DNA of 35,295 nucleotides from an uncultured Lachnospiraceae bacterium (GCA_904395885.1 CAJFOF010000059.1:1-35295); one strand, 5' to 3'. Counted from the first letter of the stretch, positions 16,609 to 25,338 are shown. Program-made: numbers and translations. Notes: generated from the letters alone by a model not told the origin.

Positions 16609-16635
16609 AAAAAATCGCTATTTTCTGTCGATTTT
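16609..16635 (-). terminator. Weak terminator after birA
   Basis: A 7-bp stem AAAATCG/CGATTTT (arms 16611-16617 and 16629-16635) is followed by T residues on the minus strand. It has only two G-C pairs, so it is weak. Confidence 0.35.
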
Positions 16636-16653
16636 CTCCTTATATTATCACCT

Positions 16654-17646
16654 TTATTCCGCAAAATCAAGGTTAACACGAATGCTGATCTCCCCCGACG
16701 AAAGCCTTTCCAGCTTTCCGTCTTCCAATCGAACAACCAGACGGCACTCCTCGTCCACATCCAGCGCGACTCCCTTTTTACTGCCGCCGGGCAAGACGAC
16801 GCTGATTTCTTTCCCGATTACCATGCTTCTCTCCCGGTACCGACTTTTATATTCCGACATATCCCGGGCGGTATAATATTGCATAAAACGGTTCAAAAAC
16901 TCTGCTGCCAGCCGGTTCTTCCCGTCATTCTGCCGGCTGTCAAAAACAGCCCCGGCTGTGTGCTTCAGCTCTTCAGGGAATCCTCCTTCCGGTTTGTATA
17001 CATTAAAACCGATTCCCAGGACCGCGTAATCTACACAGCCGCTCTCCAGGCTGAAAGAGGCTTCCGTGAGAATTCCGCTGACTTTTTTCCCTCGCATATA
17101 GATATCATTCACCCATTTGATCTCCGCCTTTTCACCGGAAATCTCCTCCGCCGCCTCACACGCTGACACGGCGGCCATGGTGGTAAGTCTTACCGCTTTC
17201 TCCGGAGACCAGCCCTGGGGCCGAAGCAGAATACTCATATAAATACCGGTTCCGGCCGGGGAATAAAAGCTCCGTCCCCATCGTCCCTTTCCGCATGTCT
17301 GTTCATTGGCGATTATCGTACAGCCTTCTTCAGCGCCAACGGCTGCCTTTTGCCGGATCCAGGCATTCGTAGAATCCACCTCCGCCAGGATCTCCAGCTC
17401 TAAATCCTTGCACACTGGCCCCAGATATTTGCGGATCCCCTGTGAAGACAAAATATCTGTTTGTACAGCGAGACAATAACCTTTATTCTGAACCGCGTCG
17501 ATTTGATATCCCTCTTCTCTCAGACTTTTCACTGCCTTCCACACGGCAGCCCGAGTGACAGACAGCTTCTCAGCGATCTCCTCCCCAGAAAAGTAGCTCC
17601 CTCTGTTCTCTTCTAAAAGAGAAAGCAACTTGTCTTTTGTCTTCAC
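16654..17646 (-). CDS. birA: Bifunctional biotin--[acetyl-CoA-carboxylase] ligase / biotin repressor
   Basis: About 330 residues. It attaches biotin to carrier proteins through biotinyl-AMP and can repress biotin genes. The N-terminal winged helix (SGEEIAEKLSVTRAAVWKAV) makes it the bifunctional type. The catalytic motif is CGKGRWGRSFYSP, with KWVNDIYMRGKKVSGIL for biotin and ATP binding. The C-terminal SH3-like domain is present (GEISIRV). The GTG start at 17646 was chosen because GGAGG lies 8 bases ahead; a GTG three codons earlier is too close to the Shine-Dalgarno sequence. It stands alone between the arsenate reductase fusion and the regulator locus. Confidence 0.93.
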   Translation of the reverse strand: MKTKDKLLSLLEENRGSYFSGEEIAEKLSVTRAAVWKAVKSLREEGYQIDAVQNKGYCLAVQTDILSSQGIRKYLGPVCKDLELEILAEVDSTNAWIRQKAAVGAEEGCTIIANEQTCGKGRWGRSFYSPAGTGIYMSILLRPQGWSPEKAVRLTTMAAVSACEAAEEISGEKAEIKWVNDIYMRGKKVSGILTEASFSLESGCVDYAVLGIGFNVYKPEGGFPEELKHTAGAVFDSRQNDGKNRLAAEFLNRFMQYYTARDMSEYKSRYRERSMVIGKEISVVLPGGSKKGVALDVDEECRLVVRLEDGKLERLSSGEISIRVNLDFAE

Positions 17647-17739
17647 ACGCTCCACCTCCGTTTAAAAAATGATAACACAGCCGCGGGGCAGGGTCAACCG
17701 GCTGCCAGACTTTCCCAGCACCTCAGTTTTATCTTCAAC

Positions 17740-17778
17740 TTAACGTTTATCTATTAACGTTTTCCCTGATTTTGTCAA
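17740..17778 (-). promoter_or_regulatory. Possible birA promoter with two direct 9-bp repeats
   Basis: TTGACA (17773-17778) overlaps the stop of the upstream gene. Two direct copies of AAACGTTAA on the minus strand (17740-17748 and 17754-17762, period 14) follow. The -10 box is poor (TAATAG, 16-base spacing). This could be an operator, but the repeats are not the inverted form expected for a BirA site. Confidence 0.35.
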
Positions 17779-18854
17779 AAATCCTGTTCTCTTAAATCCC
17801 GTATCTTTTCCTCTATCTGCCGGATAACATCCATAAAAACATTGTCGTCCTTTCCTGTCGGATCCTCCAATCCCCAGTTAATTACCTCTTTTCCAGGAAT
17901 ATTGGGGCATGCCACATTGCACCCCATAGATACATAAAGATCCGCCTCCGGTATCTCCTGAAACAGTTTTGAATACTGGTCCTTTTCCATATCAATCCCA
18001 TATTCCCGTCTCATCAGCCTCACCGCATCCTGATTGATCTGCGGCCTGGTCTCTGTTCCTGCAGAATAGCAATCGCAAAAATCGGACAAATATTTCTTGC
18101 CCAGTGCTTCCGCGATCTGGCTTCTGCAGGAATTATGAACACAGATAAAAGCAATCTTTCTTCTCTTTTTACAAAACGGACAGCGTTTTCCAATACACTG
18201 ATTATTCTGATTGCTGTAAGAACAGCGAATCTCCGGCCGCTCCATACAGATTCCCAGGTTTTCTTTTACAAAATCAACTGCCTGAAGAATCGAAAGATAA
18301 GAATCCCGCTTACAGCACCGGGGGCCTCCTACTTCCCCGATTGCTCCCAATGCGCTGGCAGTCATCTTGTGAGAAAGTCCGAAATTCTCTTTTCCCAAAG
18401 GCGTAGAACCAGTAACGATGGAAACAAACATTCCCGTACTGATCCCGGCACCGCAGGCGCCCCAAAAACCGCACGCCCCTCCCGGCACCGTTTGCCCTCT
18501 GCTATTCATCTCACCCAACGCCTTTGCAAGATCAAGATCCCCTCCAGAATTTTTATAAGCCGTCAGAAGCGCCATTCCTACCATGATATGATGCTCCGGC
18601 CCGTGCATATGGCAAAACGGCTGAGACATCATGTGATTAAGGATCACTGCCGGATTTTTAGATGTCTCTCCCATACATATCCCTACCAGGCTGTCGATCC
18701 CCCGCATATGGCATTCATTGCACACATAATGACCATTTACACATCTGGTTTTGCTCTTTTCTTTTTTATGGCACAGCTCACACTCCATTTCCACATCTTC
18801 ATTCAGATATTCCAGGGGTGCTTTACAGATCAGGCATTCCTCTTTCATACGCAT
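17775..18854 (-). CDS. Fusion of a DUF5714 domain and an ArsC-type arsenate reductase/phosphatase
   Basis: About 359 residues from MRMKEECLICKAPL, with AGAGGAG ahead; the frame starting at 18905 has no such signal. Residues 1-225 fit DUF5714: Cys pairs (CLIC, CELC, CNEC), a His-rich segment (HMHGPEHHIMVG), GGACGFWGACGAG, and GGPRCCKRDSYL. After a Cys-rich linker (CIGKRCPFCKKRRK) comes a low-molecular-weight phosphatase fold. It has the P-loop CVHNSCRSQIAEAL (CX5R) and the DPTGKDD acid region. This matches thioredoxin-coupled arsenate reductases. The redox-active second Cys pair may be MGCNVAC. The fusion links a putative metal- or C1-related domain to ArsC chemistry; its substrate is unknown. 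Confidence 0.8.
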   Translation of the reverse strand: MRMKEECLICKAPLEYLNEDVEMECELCHKKEKSKTRCVNGHYVCNECHMRGIDSLVGICMGETSKNPAVILNHMMSQPFCHMHGPEHHIMVGMALLTAYKNSGGDLDLAKALGEMNSRGQTVPGGACGFWGACGAGISTGMFVSIVTGSTPLGKENFGLSHKMTASALGAIGEVGGPRCCKRDSYLSILQAVDFVKENLGICMERPEIRCSYSNQNNQCIGKRCPFCKKRRKIAFICVHNSCRSQIAEALGKKYLSDFCDCYSAGTETRPQINQDAVRLMRREYGIDMEKDQYSKLFQEIPEADLYVSMGCNVACPNIPGKEVINWGLEDPTGKDDNVFMDVIRQIEEKIRDLREQDF

Positions 18855-18897
18855 TGTTTTATCTCCTCTGTATTTTAATAAGTTTTTCTTTTCCCGC

Positions 18898-18935
18898 CGC
18901 CGCAATACACCAGAAGCGCCACCACTTCACAATTT
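18898..18935. repeat. att-like direct repeat, outer copy (copy of the rlmD 3' end)
   Basis: 38 bases match 20736-20773 at 34 positions in the same orientation. On the minus strand they could encode NCEVVALLVYCG, a near copy of the rlmD C terminus (NCEVVALLTYCG). No methyltransferase sequence lies upstream of it, so this is a 3'-end scar. An inverted repeat (CACCACTTC/GAAGTGGTG) overlaps it. Confidence 0.65.
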
Positions 18936-19037
18936 GTGGAAGTGGTGATTCGGATTGCCAGAAGGCGGAGTTGGGTCTTGGCAGAAACCTGATTTTTGTC
19001 TTTTCATAAATTTTGCATTTGTCAGAATTATAGAACT

Positions 19038-20035
19038 TTATTCATTTATTCTCCAATATCCTTTTTTATTTGAGCCAATACGTATAATTTTCCCTGTTTC
19101 TTTCAATGTCTTCATTATACGACTAACTTTCCGGGTACTGAATGCCAGTACTTTACTTAATTCCTTTGCAGTAATGTCCGGCCTTTGAATCAATATCTCC
19201 AATACTTTTTCACTGTCATTATTTATATCGCCATTTATATCGCCATTTATATCGCCATTCGTAACAGTTTGTGTTTGTAGCATCTCAGTAAATGGAAATA
19301 CAACTTTAATGAAATGCTCTGAAATTTTAAAAATATCTTTCGGATAGGCTTTTAATATCCTGCTCATACCTGATCCAAGCTGTTCAACCAAGCCTACATC
19401 TTTAAATACCCTCATCAGTTCTCTATTTCTGGGCATACTGCTGCAGCTAAAGAAATCCTCTATACCTTGATAAGAGAGCAATACCCATATTCCTCATTCT
19501 CTATCAAATCCACTTTATCTGCCCCGGCATATTTCGCCACTTTAATCGAGACTCCATTTTCATCGGCCAGCAGATATGCAATATAATTATATTTCCCATC
19601 TGGGGTAAGCAATTCCAGAGTATTTGCAAAACGCTGATTTAGTTCCAGTCCCCGCTCTTGATAATATATCTTTAGCTGAGAGAAACTCAGATCTTGACGG
19701 GGAGATTGAATATTTCTTAATGTCGCGTGGATGCGCTTCGCATATAGTTCATCAATCATTGCCGTCGTCATAGGCTGGGTGGATGTCCCGACCCTTGTAA
19801 AACACCCAGATGGAGACATTCCCTGACTTTTAATGTAATATGGCTTTTCCAATCCGCTGGAAACCAGTATCTTTATTACTGACACCTCCTCAATCACTTC
19901 CGTCACGATATCGAATAGCCCCATAGTAGAGGGAAGAATATTATTTTTAATTCGGTCGGCGATTTTCAACTGTATTGAATCCAAATCTTTCTGGCGAACC
20001 GGATGCCCTTCATCATCTAATCCAATATACAGACT
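19038..20035 (-). pseudogene. Decayed AlbA_2 / RecG-like ATP-binding regulator
   Basis: Two frames together match this family (COG2865-type). The upstream frame (19460-20035) starts mid-domain at SLYIGLDDEGHPV, right after a TGA, and runs to ENEEYGYCSLIKV. The downstream frame (19038-19481) begins at GIEDFFSCSSMPRNRELMRV and continues with VEQLGSGMSRILKAYP. A C-terminal winged helix (DITAKELSKVLAFSTRKVSR) ends the gene. Compared with the family, the N-terminal start is missing. About 80-90 residues in the middle are also gone, including the region that normally carries the REAVINA-type ATP motif, and the deletion shifts the frame. It is AT-rich unlike its neighbours and lies inside the repeat-bounded segment. 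Confidence 0.8.
19221..19256. repeat. Tandem 12-bp repeat, three copies
   Basis: ATTTATATCGCC is repeated three times exactly. It encodes GDIN x3 in the linker before the winged helix of the AlbA_2-type pseudogene. The length is probably variable by slippage. Confidence 0.85.
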
Positions 20036-20709
20036 TCATCACTCCTATTTACTGCTCTATAATTCCCCATTGCCAGTCTCTCAATTAGTAACCTTAGCTA
20101 GCTTCTTTCCTTATTTCTCCACTTCTCTCCCATATTGCTTTTATTTCACGATTACTTATATTTTGGGCTTTCTGGACACAAGACTCCAGCTCATTTACTA
20201 TTGGTACATTATAGCTTTTATCTGATTATAATACAGATACTTTATCCATTTAATAGTTTATTTTACCTCTTATAATCACTATTTTCATTTATTTACAGAA
20301 AAGGCCACCAAAATTGGCAGCCTTCTATATCTATTTGTATACATTTTAATACTTTGCAATTCTTCAAAACCAAATTATGTAACTTTTACCCGACAAAGCG
20401 CCTAACTTCTTCTAGCTACAATTCTTACAGCGTTTTCTTCCATTTAATTTTCTTTATCCTATCATATACGCTTCCCTTTTTCAAGGTCATCAACCTATTC
20501 CCAGTTTTTTATTTCCCCAAAAATTGAATATTTTTTAAATATTATCAGAATATTTAAAAACTACTAGCAAAACAAACAAATGGTATTGTCGGTGGTCTGA
20601 TTAGTAAATAAACCGAGGCCAAAAACGGCCGCTTTTCGCACCGTTTTCGCCTCGGTTTCATCTAAAACTCTTTTCTAAAATTCTCCTCAAAAACTCAATT
20701 TCCAGCGGT
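20036..20709. other. AT-rich interval with gene debris
   Basis: There is no intact gene. On the minus strand a frame of about 43 codons ending with TAA at 20094-20096 looks protein-like (NELESCVQKAQNISNREIKA) but has no start. Another short one (LIERLAMGNYRAVNRSDE) lies just after it in a different frame. The rlmD terminator lies at 20603-20658. Base composition is clearly more AT-rich than flanking genes, in keeping with acquired and decaying DNA. Confidence 0.5.
20603..20658 (-). terminator. Terminator downstream of rlmD
   Basis: Outer arms AAACCGAGGC and GCCTCGGTTT (20610-20619, 20649-20658) enclose an inner stem AAAACGG/CCGTTTT. On the minus strand it is followed by ATTTA, giving a T-rich tail. 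It lies about 50 bases after the rlmD stop. Confidence 0.7.
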
Positions 20710-22125
20710 TTACTCCACCGCACTTTCCCTCTTATCGCCGCAATATGTCAGAAGCGCCACCACCTCACAATTTCCGGTTCCCGGGAACATATCTACGCAG
20801 CACGCCTTCTCCACTTGATATCCCTCTGCCTGGAAAATTTCAAGGTCCCGCACCAGGCTGGTGGGCTTGCAGGATATATAGACAATTTTGGCAACATGGT
20901 AATCAATGATCTTGCCGATCGCCTTGGGATGGATGCCGTCCCTGGGCGGATCCACCACGATAAGATCTGGCTTCTCTTCCAGATTGTCAATGACCTTTAG
21001 AACATCGCCGGCGATAAATTCACAGTTATCCAGGCCGTTGTCTCTGGCATTGATCCGGGCGGCTTCCACCGCTTCCTCCACAATCTCCACGCCTACGACT
21101 TTTTTTGCCACTGGAGCTAAAATCTGGGCGATGGTCCCCGTCCCGCTGTACAGGTCAAATACTACTTTGTCCCTGGTTTCCCCTACATAGCTGCGGGCTG
21201 TCTCGTAGAGAACCTCGGCCCCCAGAGAATTGGTTTGAAAAAAGGAGAAGGGAGAAATTTTAAAGCGAAGTCCCAAAAGCTCCTCATAAAAAAAATCTCT
21301 TCCGTAAAGAATCCGGGTGCTGTCACTCTGCACCACATCAGCCAGGCTGTCATTGAGGGTGTGGAGGATGCCTGCCAAACTTCCCTCCAGCTCCAGAGAC
21401 AGCAGGCATTCTTTCCAGTCCTCCAGCAGAAGCGCTTCATCTCCCTGGAACTGGCTGGTGGTCACCAGAGAAACCAGAATCTCCCCGGTCTTTACTGCGC
21501 GCCGCACCAGCAGATGGCGCAGGTAGCCGGTGTGGGACAGTTTTTTGTAAAATTCAATATTTTTCTCTGCAAAGTACTCCCTAGTGGCGGTCAGAATCCG
21601 GCAAAAATCCGGATGGACGATCCGGCAGTCCGGCGTCGAGACAATATCGTAGAAACTGCCTCTCTTGTGCATTCCCAGGGCCAAAGGACCACCTTTGACT
21701 TCATCCCCAAAGGAAAATTCCATTTTGTTCCGATAACCTTTTTCCAGCGGGCTTGCCTTGATTCCCTGAAATTCGTAATTCGGATTCTGGCAGACGCTGT
21801 CAATCAGAGACTTTACCTGCTCTTTTTTTATGGTGAGTTGTTCTTCATACGGAAGACTCTGGTAAAGGCAACCTCCGCAGACTTCAAAGTGCGGGCAGAC
21901 TTCCCTTGCCCACTGATCGGTTCCCCACTCTCTGGGCGAACGCTCTGAGATCTGGAGAAGTCGTCCCTCCGCCTTTCCCTTTCGTTTCTTTGTGATGACG
22001 AACTGAATTTTCTGTCCGGGAAGGGCATTTTTTACAACGACTTTCTCTTCCCCCACAGAAATAATCCCCTTGTTGGGGAAATCTATTTTCTCCACAATTC
22101 CTTCTAAAATATCACCCTTTTTCAC
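20710..22125 (-). CDS. rlmD: 23S rRNA (uracil-5-)-methyltransferase, RlmD/RumA family
   Basis: 471 residues. Uses S-adenosylmethionine to methylate C5 of a uridine in 23S rRNA. An N-terminal TRAM domain (GDILEGIVEKIDFPNKG) is followed by the iron-sulfur cysteine cluster CPHFEVCGGCLYQS (about residues 77-90, fourth Cys later). The methyltransferase domain has VFDLYSGTGTIAQILA (SAM motif I), VVDPPRDGIHPKA, and the catalytic block VYISCKPTSLVRDLE with the nucleophile Cys. The gene is complete, and its last 38 coding-region bases recur at 18898-18935, suggesting use as an integration site. RlmD versus another RumA paralogue (RlmCD) cannot be settled by eye. Confidence 0.9.
   Translation of the reverse strand: MKKGDILEGIVEKIDFPNKGIISVGEEKVVVKNALPGQKIQFVITKKRKGKAEGRLLQISERSPREWGTDQWAREVCPHFEVCGGCLYQSLPYEEQLTIKKEQVKSLIDSVCQNPNYEFQGIKASPLEKGYRNKMEFSFGDEVKGGPLALGMHKRGSFYDIVSTPDCRIVHPDFCRILTATREYFAEKNIEFYKKLSHTGYLRHLLVRRAVKTGEILVSLVTTSQFQGDEALLLEDWKECLLSLELEGSLAGILHTLNDSLADVVQSDSTRILYGRDFFYEELLGLRFKISPFSFFQTNSLGAEVLYETARSYVGETRDKVVFDLYSGTGTIAQILAPVAKKVVGVEIVEEAVEAARINARDNGLDNCEFIAGDVLKVIDNLEEKPDLIVVDPPRDGIHPKAIGKIIDYHVAKIVYISCKPTSLVRDLEIFQAEGYQVEKACCVDMFPGTGNCEVVALLTYCGDKRESAVE
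20736..20773. repeat. att-like direct repeat, inner copy at the rlmD 3' end
   Basis: This is the partner of 18898-18935 (34/38 identical, same orientation, 1,838 bp apart). It lies wholly within the last codons of rlmD, a gene 3' end of the kind used by integrative elements. Confidence 0.65.
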
Positions 22126-22220
22126 GGACGGCTCTCCTTTTCACATTTGATAACATCATTTGCCAGGCATAAACCCTTTCAGCCTGCCTCCAACCGGTTC
22201 CGGCCTGCAAAGTACTTTTA

Positions 22221-22249
22221 TTTATAACATAATTCCCCTGCCGCTGCAA
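22221..22249 (-). promoter_or_regulatory. rlmD promoter
   Basis: TTGCAG (22244-22249), 17 bases, then TATAAA (22221-22226), on the minus strand. Confidence 0.55.
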
Positions 22250-22304
22250 CTTCATGGGACCAGAAATTATTTTCCCTGGACATCGGCGCAAAATTTTGCC
22301 ATGC

Positions 22305-22346
22305 AAAAAGCTGCGGCCGTGTCTCAACAACACATACCGCAGCTTC
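22305..22346 (-). terminator. Terminator after the small acidic membrane protein gene
   Basis: The arms AAGCTGCGG and CCGCAGCTT pair perfectly, with an inner GTGT/ACAC stem, and five T residues follow on the minus strand. Confidence 0.85.
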
Positions 22347-22424
22347 TGTTTCGCAATCAAAGAGCCAATTCCACAAATCGCCCTTATTTATACAATTTTA
22401 TACTTTGCCCTACAGGCAAAATCC

Positions 22425-22742
22425 TCAGGCGTCGGCGCCTTCTTTGTCTTCAGTCTTCTCCTCTTCCTCGTCCTCAAAGAAGTCATCGTCAAAGTCATCG
22501 TCGAAATCGTCCTCAAAATCTTCCAGATAATCCGGCGTAAAGAAACGGTATACAGCATAAGCAATTCCGGCTACGGCTGCTACTGCACCGATGATAGCTA
22601 ATATCCACAAAATACAGTTTTTCTTCTTTTCTTCCTCTTCTCTCTTGTGAAGAAGTTCATTGATCTTCGTAGCGTTTATCATTTCTTCCATCCTCCCCAA
22701 AGCGTCTTTTGCTTCTTTCCCCATCAAATCAAATCTGCTCAT
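22425..22742 (-). CDS. Small single-pass membrane protein with acidic tail
   Basis: 105 residues from MSRFDLMGKEAKDAL, with GGACGG about 8 bases ahead; an upstream ATG in frame has no such signal. Residues 1-40 are charged and probably helical (EMINATKINELLHKREEEEK). One hydrophobic segment follows (LWILAIIGAVAAVAGIAYAV), then a strongly acidic C terminus of Asp, Glu and Phe repeats (FEDDFDDDFDDDFFEDEEEE). No family was recognised, though similar YtxH-like small proteins occur in Lachnospiraceae. A strong terminator follows directly, so it is a short transcript between pcrA and rlmD. Confidence 0.7.
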   Translation of the reverse strand: MSRFDLMGKEAKDALGRMEEMINATKINELLHKREEEEKKKNCILWILAIIGAVAAVAGIAYAVYRFFTPDYLEDFEDDFDDDFDDDFFEDEEEEKTEDKEGADA

Positions 22743-22895
22743 ATAATTCCCGTCCTTTCTTGATATCACTTTATATATGGCAATCTGGTTTTTACTAGTA
22801 TACCATTAAATTCACTTTTTTTCTATCTTATTTTATGCAAAATTGCAAAAATGATGTACATAACTGCGGCGTGTCCCAAAACAAATTTAAAACAG

Positions 22896-25304
22896 TCACT
22901 CTCCTGACAGGCATTTTAATTTTGCGAAGGAAGCAAACATCTTTTTTACACCTGCTTTGTCAAACTCAACTGTGACCTCATAGTCCTTTCCCCCGTCCTT
23001 GATCGCAGTCACAGTGCCATCTCCGAATTTAATGTGACGGACACGGTCACCTTCTTTGTATTCCAGGGAATCAGCCTTTGCCACGGTAAAGGCTTTTCCA
23101 AACCCTGGCGTCTTTCCGAAGGATACGTTTTTGGAAGCGTATGCGTTGGAAGAGTCTGGGCTGAATCCGCCATGAAAACCTCCGCCCAGGTTTCCTCCGC
23201 CTCTGCCCCATCCTTTTCCGCTTCCGGCGCTGAAACTGTCTGTTCCAGAGCCTCCAGCGCCAAAACCGCCTGCATTTCTGCCTCCGAAACTGCCGGAACG
23301 GTCCTGATTCTGATTCCAGGGCAGACCGCCTTCGTCCTCATCATCGGAAAAACTCCAGCCAGAATTAGAAAATCTGGGCTGCAGAAGCTCTTTGTCCATC
23401 AGATTTTCCGGAATTTCTTCCACAAAGCGGCTGATCTTGTAATATCGGGTCTCCCCGTTTACCATCCTGAGCCGCGAGCTGGTCATCACCAATTCTTCTT
23501 TTGCCCTGGTGATTCCCACATAGCACAGCCTTCGCTCTTCCTCCAGCTCAGAACGGTCGTCAGCCGAAATCGCCATCATGCCAGGAAACAGTCCGTCTTC
23601 CATTCCCGCCAGATACACCAGCGGAAATTCCAGACCTTTTGCGCTATGCAGCGTCATCAGCGTGACCCGCTCTTCTGAGTCGTCCATCCGGTCAATATCG
23701 GCCACCAGAGCGACTTCTTCCAAAAATTCTCCCAAATTAGGCGCTTCACTCTCGTTTTCGTAGCTGACTGCTTTGTTAATCAATTCTTCAATGTTCTCCA
23801 TACGGGTCTGGGCTTCTACTTCCCCATCCGCCTCCAGTTCTTTCTGATAGCCGGTGTCCTCCAGAATCGCCCCGATCAGCTCCTTGATGGTATAGCCTTC
23901 CTTCTCCAGCCTTTTAAAATTTTCAATCTGCTCTATAAAGCCTCCGATCTTCCCGACGGCTTTGCCGATTCCGGGAACCATCCGTGATTCTTTCAGCGCA
24001 TCGTACAAGCTCATCCCATGCTCGGAGGCAAAGACTGTTACCCTTCCCAGCGTGGTCGCTCCGATTCCTCTTTTGGGGACATTGACAATGCGCTGTACTG
24101 CCAGATCGTCCACTCCGTTGGCTATCGTTTTCAAATAAGCCAGGATGTCCTTGATCTCTTTCCGCTGGTAGAAGTTGACTCCGCCTACCAGCCGGTACGG
24201 TATGTTGTGGGCAATACACCTCTCTTCAAGAAGCCGGGACTGGGCGTTCGTCCGGTAAAGTACCGCAATTTCCTTCCATGGGCGCCCTGTATTCCGCATG
24301 GAACGGGCGATGGCGTCGGCCTCCTCCTCTGCAGTATTGTACTGACGGACCTTTACCAGTCCCCCTTCGCCGTTGGCCGTCCAAAGTGTTTTGCTTTTCC
24401 GGTCCCGGTTGTGGCGAATCACCTCGTTGGCGGCGTTCAGAATGTTTTGAGTGGATCGGTAATTCTGCTCCAGCTTGATCACCTTCGTCCCTGGAAAGGC
24501 TTCCTCAAAATCCAGGATATTGCGAACATCCGCTCCTCTGAATTTATAGATTGACTGATCGTCATCTCCAACTACGCAGAGATTCCGGTATTTTTTTGCC
24601 AAAAGGCTCACCAGCTTGAACTGGGCGTAATTGGTGTCCTGATACTCATCCACCATTATGTAGCGGAAACGCTCCTGGTAGTAATTCAGAACTTCTGGAT
24701 TGTTTTCAAAAAGCTCTACCGTCTTTACAATCAGATCGTCAAAGTCCAGAGCATTGTTCTTCTTCAGCTCATCCTGATAGGCCTTGTAGATCTGAGCCGT
24801 TTTTTTCTGTCTGATATCGCTGCCGGCGTTCAGCTCCATCTCTTCCGGTGTGATAAGCTGATCTTTTGCAGAAGAGATCTGTCCCAACATTGATCGTTCC
24901 TTGTACAGTTTGGTATCTACGTCCAGCTTTTTCAGCACCTGTTTCATCAAAGTCTTCTGGTCGTCACTGTCGTAAATCGTAAAGTCGGAAGAATATCCCA
25001 ATGCCTCGATGTGCCGCCTGAGGATCCGGACACAGGAGGAATGGAATGTGCTGACCCAAACACTCTCGGCACCAAAGCTGACCAGCTTATCGACCCTTTC
25101 CCTCATCTCGCCTGCAGCCTTATTGGTAAATGTAATTGCCATAATATTCCAGGGATTGATTCCCTTCTCTTCTATCAGATAAACCACCCTGTGGGTCAGC
25201 ACCCTGGTTTTTCCAGAACCCGCTCCAGCCAACACTAAAAGCGGCCCTTCTGTATAAAAAACCGCCTCTTTCTGAGCCGGGTTTAACGTATCATAAATGC
25301 TCAT
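22896..25304 (-). CDS. pcrA: ATP-dependent DNA helicase PcrA/UvrD (superfamily 1A)
   Basis: 802 residues from MSIYDTLNPAQKEAV, with AAAGGAG 6 bases upstream; the frame is open further upstream only because it reads through the repeat-filled leader. A 3'-5' helicase used in repair and in removing RecA or stalled complexes. Motif I is AGAGSGKTRVLTHR, motif II is MVDEYQDTNYAQ, motif III is VVGDDDQSIYKFRGAD, motif IV is LEQNYRSTQNIL, and motifs V/VI are VTLMTLHSAKGLEF and LCYVGITRAKEEL. A glycine-rich linker (about residues 680-745) leads to a Tudor-like C-terminal domain (GDRVRHIKFGDGTVTAI), typical of Gram-positive PcrA. Confidence 0.96.
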   Translation of the reverse strand: MSIYDTLNPAQKEAVFYTEGPLLVLAGAGSGKTRVLTHRVVYLIEEKGINPWNIMAITFTNKAAGEMRERVDKLVSFGAESVWVSTFHSSCVRILRRHIEALGYSSDFTIYDSDDQKTLMKQVLKKLDVDTKLYKERSMLGQISSAKDQLITPEEMELNAGSDIRQKKTAQIYKAYQDELKKNNALDFDDLIVKTVELFENNPEVLNYYQERFRYIMVDEYQDTNYAQFKLVSLLAKKYRNLCVVGDDDQSIYKFRGADVRNILDFEEAFPGTKVIKLEQNYRSTQNILNAANEVIRHNRDRKSKTLWTANGEGGLVKVRQYNTAEEEADAIARSMRNTGRPWKEIAVLYRTNAQSRLLEERCIAHNIPYRLVGGVNFYQRKEIKDILAYLKTIANGVDDLAVQRIVNVPKRGIGATTLGRVTVFASEHGMSLYDALKESRMVPGIGKAVGKIGGFIEQIENFKRLEKEGYTIKELIGAILEDTGYQKELEADGEVEAQTRMENIEELINKAVSYENESEAPNLGEFLEEVALVADIDRMDDSEERVTLMTLHSAKGLEFPLVYLAGMEDGLFPGMMAISADDRSELEEERRLCYVGITRAKEELVMTSSRLRMVNGETRYYKISRFVEEIPENLMDKELLQPRFSNSGWSFSDDEDEGGLPWNQNQDRSGSFGGRNAGGFGAGGSGTDSFSAGSGKGWGRGGGNLGGGFHGGFSPDSSNAYASKNVSFGKTPGFGKAFTVAKADSLEYKEGDRVRHIKFGDGTVTAIKDGGKDYEVTVEFDKAGVKKMFASFAKLKCLSGE

Positions 25305-25338
25305 ATCTATCTCCTTTATTTCTGTCAGCATTATTAAC

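Larger units (their letters stand above)
22126..22424. other. Intergenic region holding a terminator and the rlmD promoter
   Basis: No gene is seen. It contains the terminator of the small membrane protein gene (22305-22346), the rlmD promoter (22221-22249) and a leader of about 90 bases. No riboswitch was recognised in the leader. Confidence 0.6.

Noticed and set aside
19221..19256. CRISPR-like short repeat array
   Set aside because: The units are 12 bp with no spacers and lie in a reading frame (GDIN repeats).
20094..20228. Small gene of about 43 codons on the minus strand
   Set aside because: The sequence looks protein-like but there is no start codon or ribosome site in frame. It is treated as debris.
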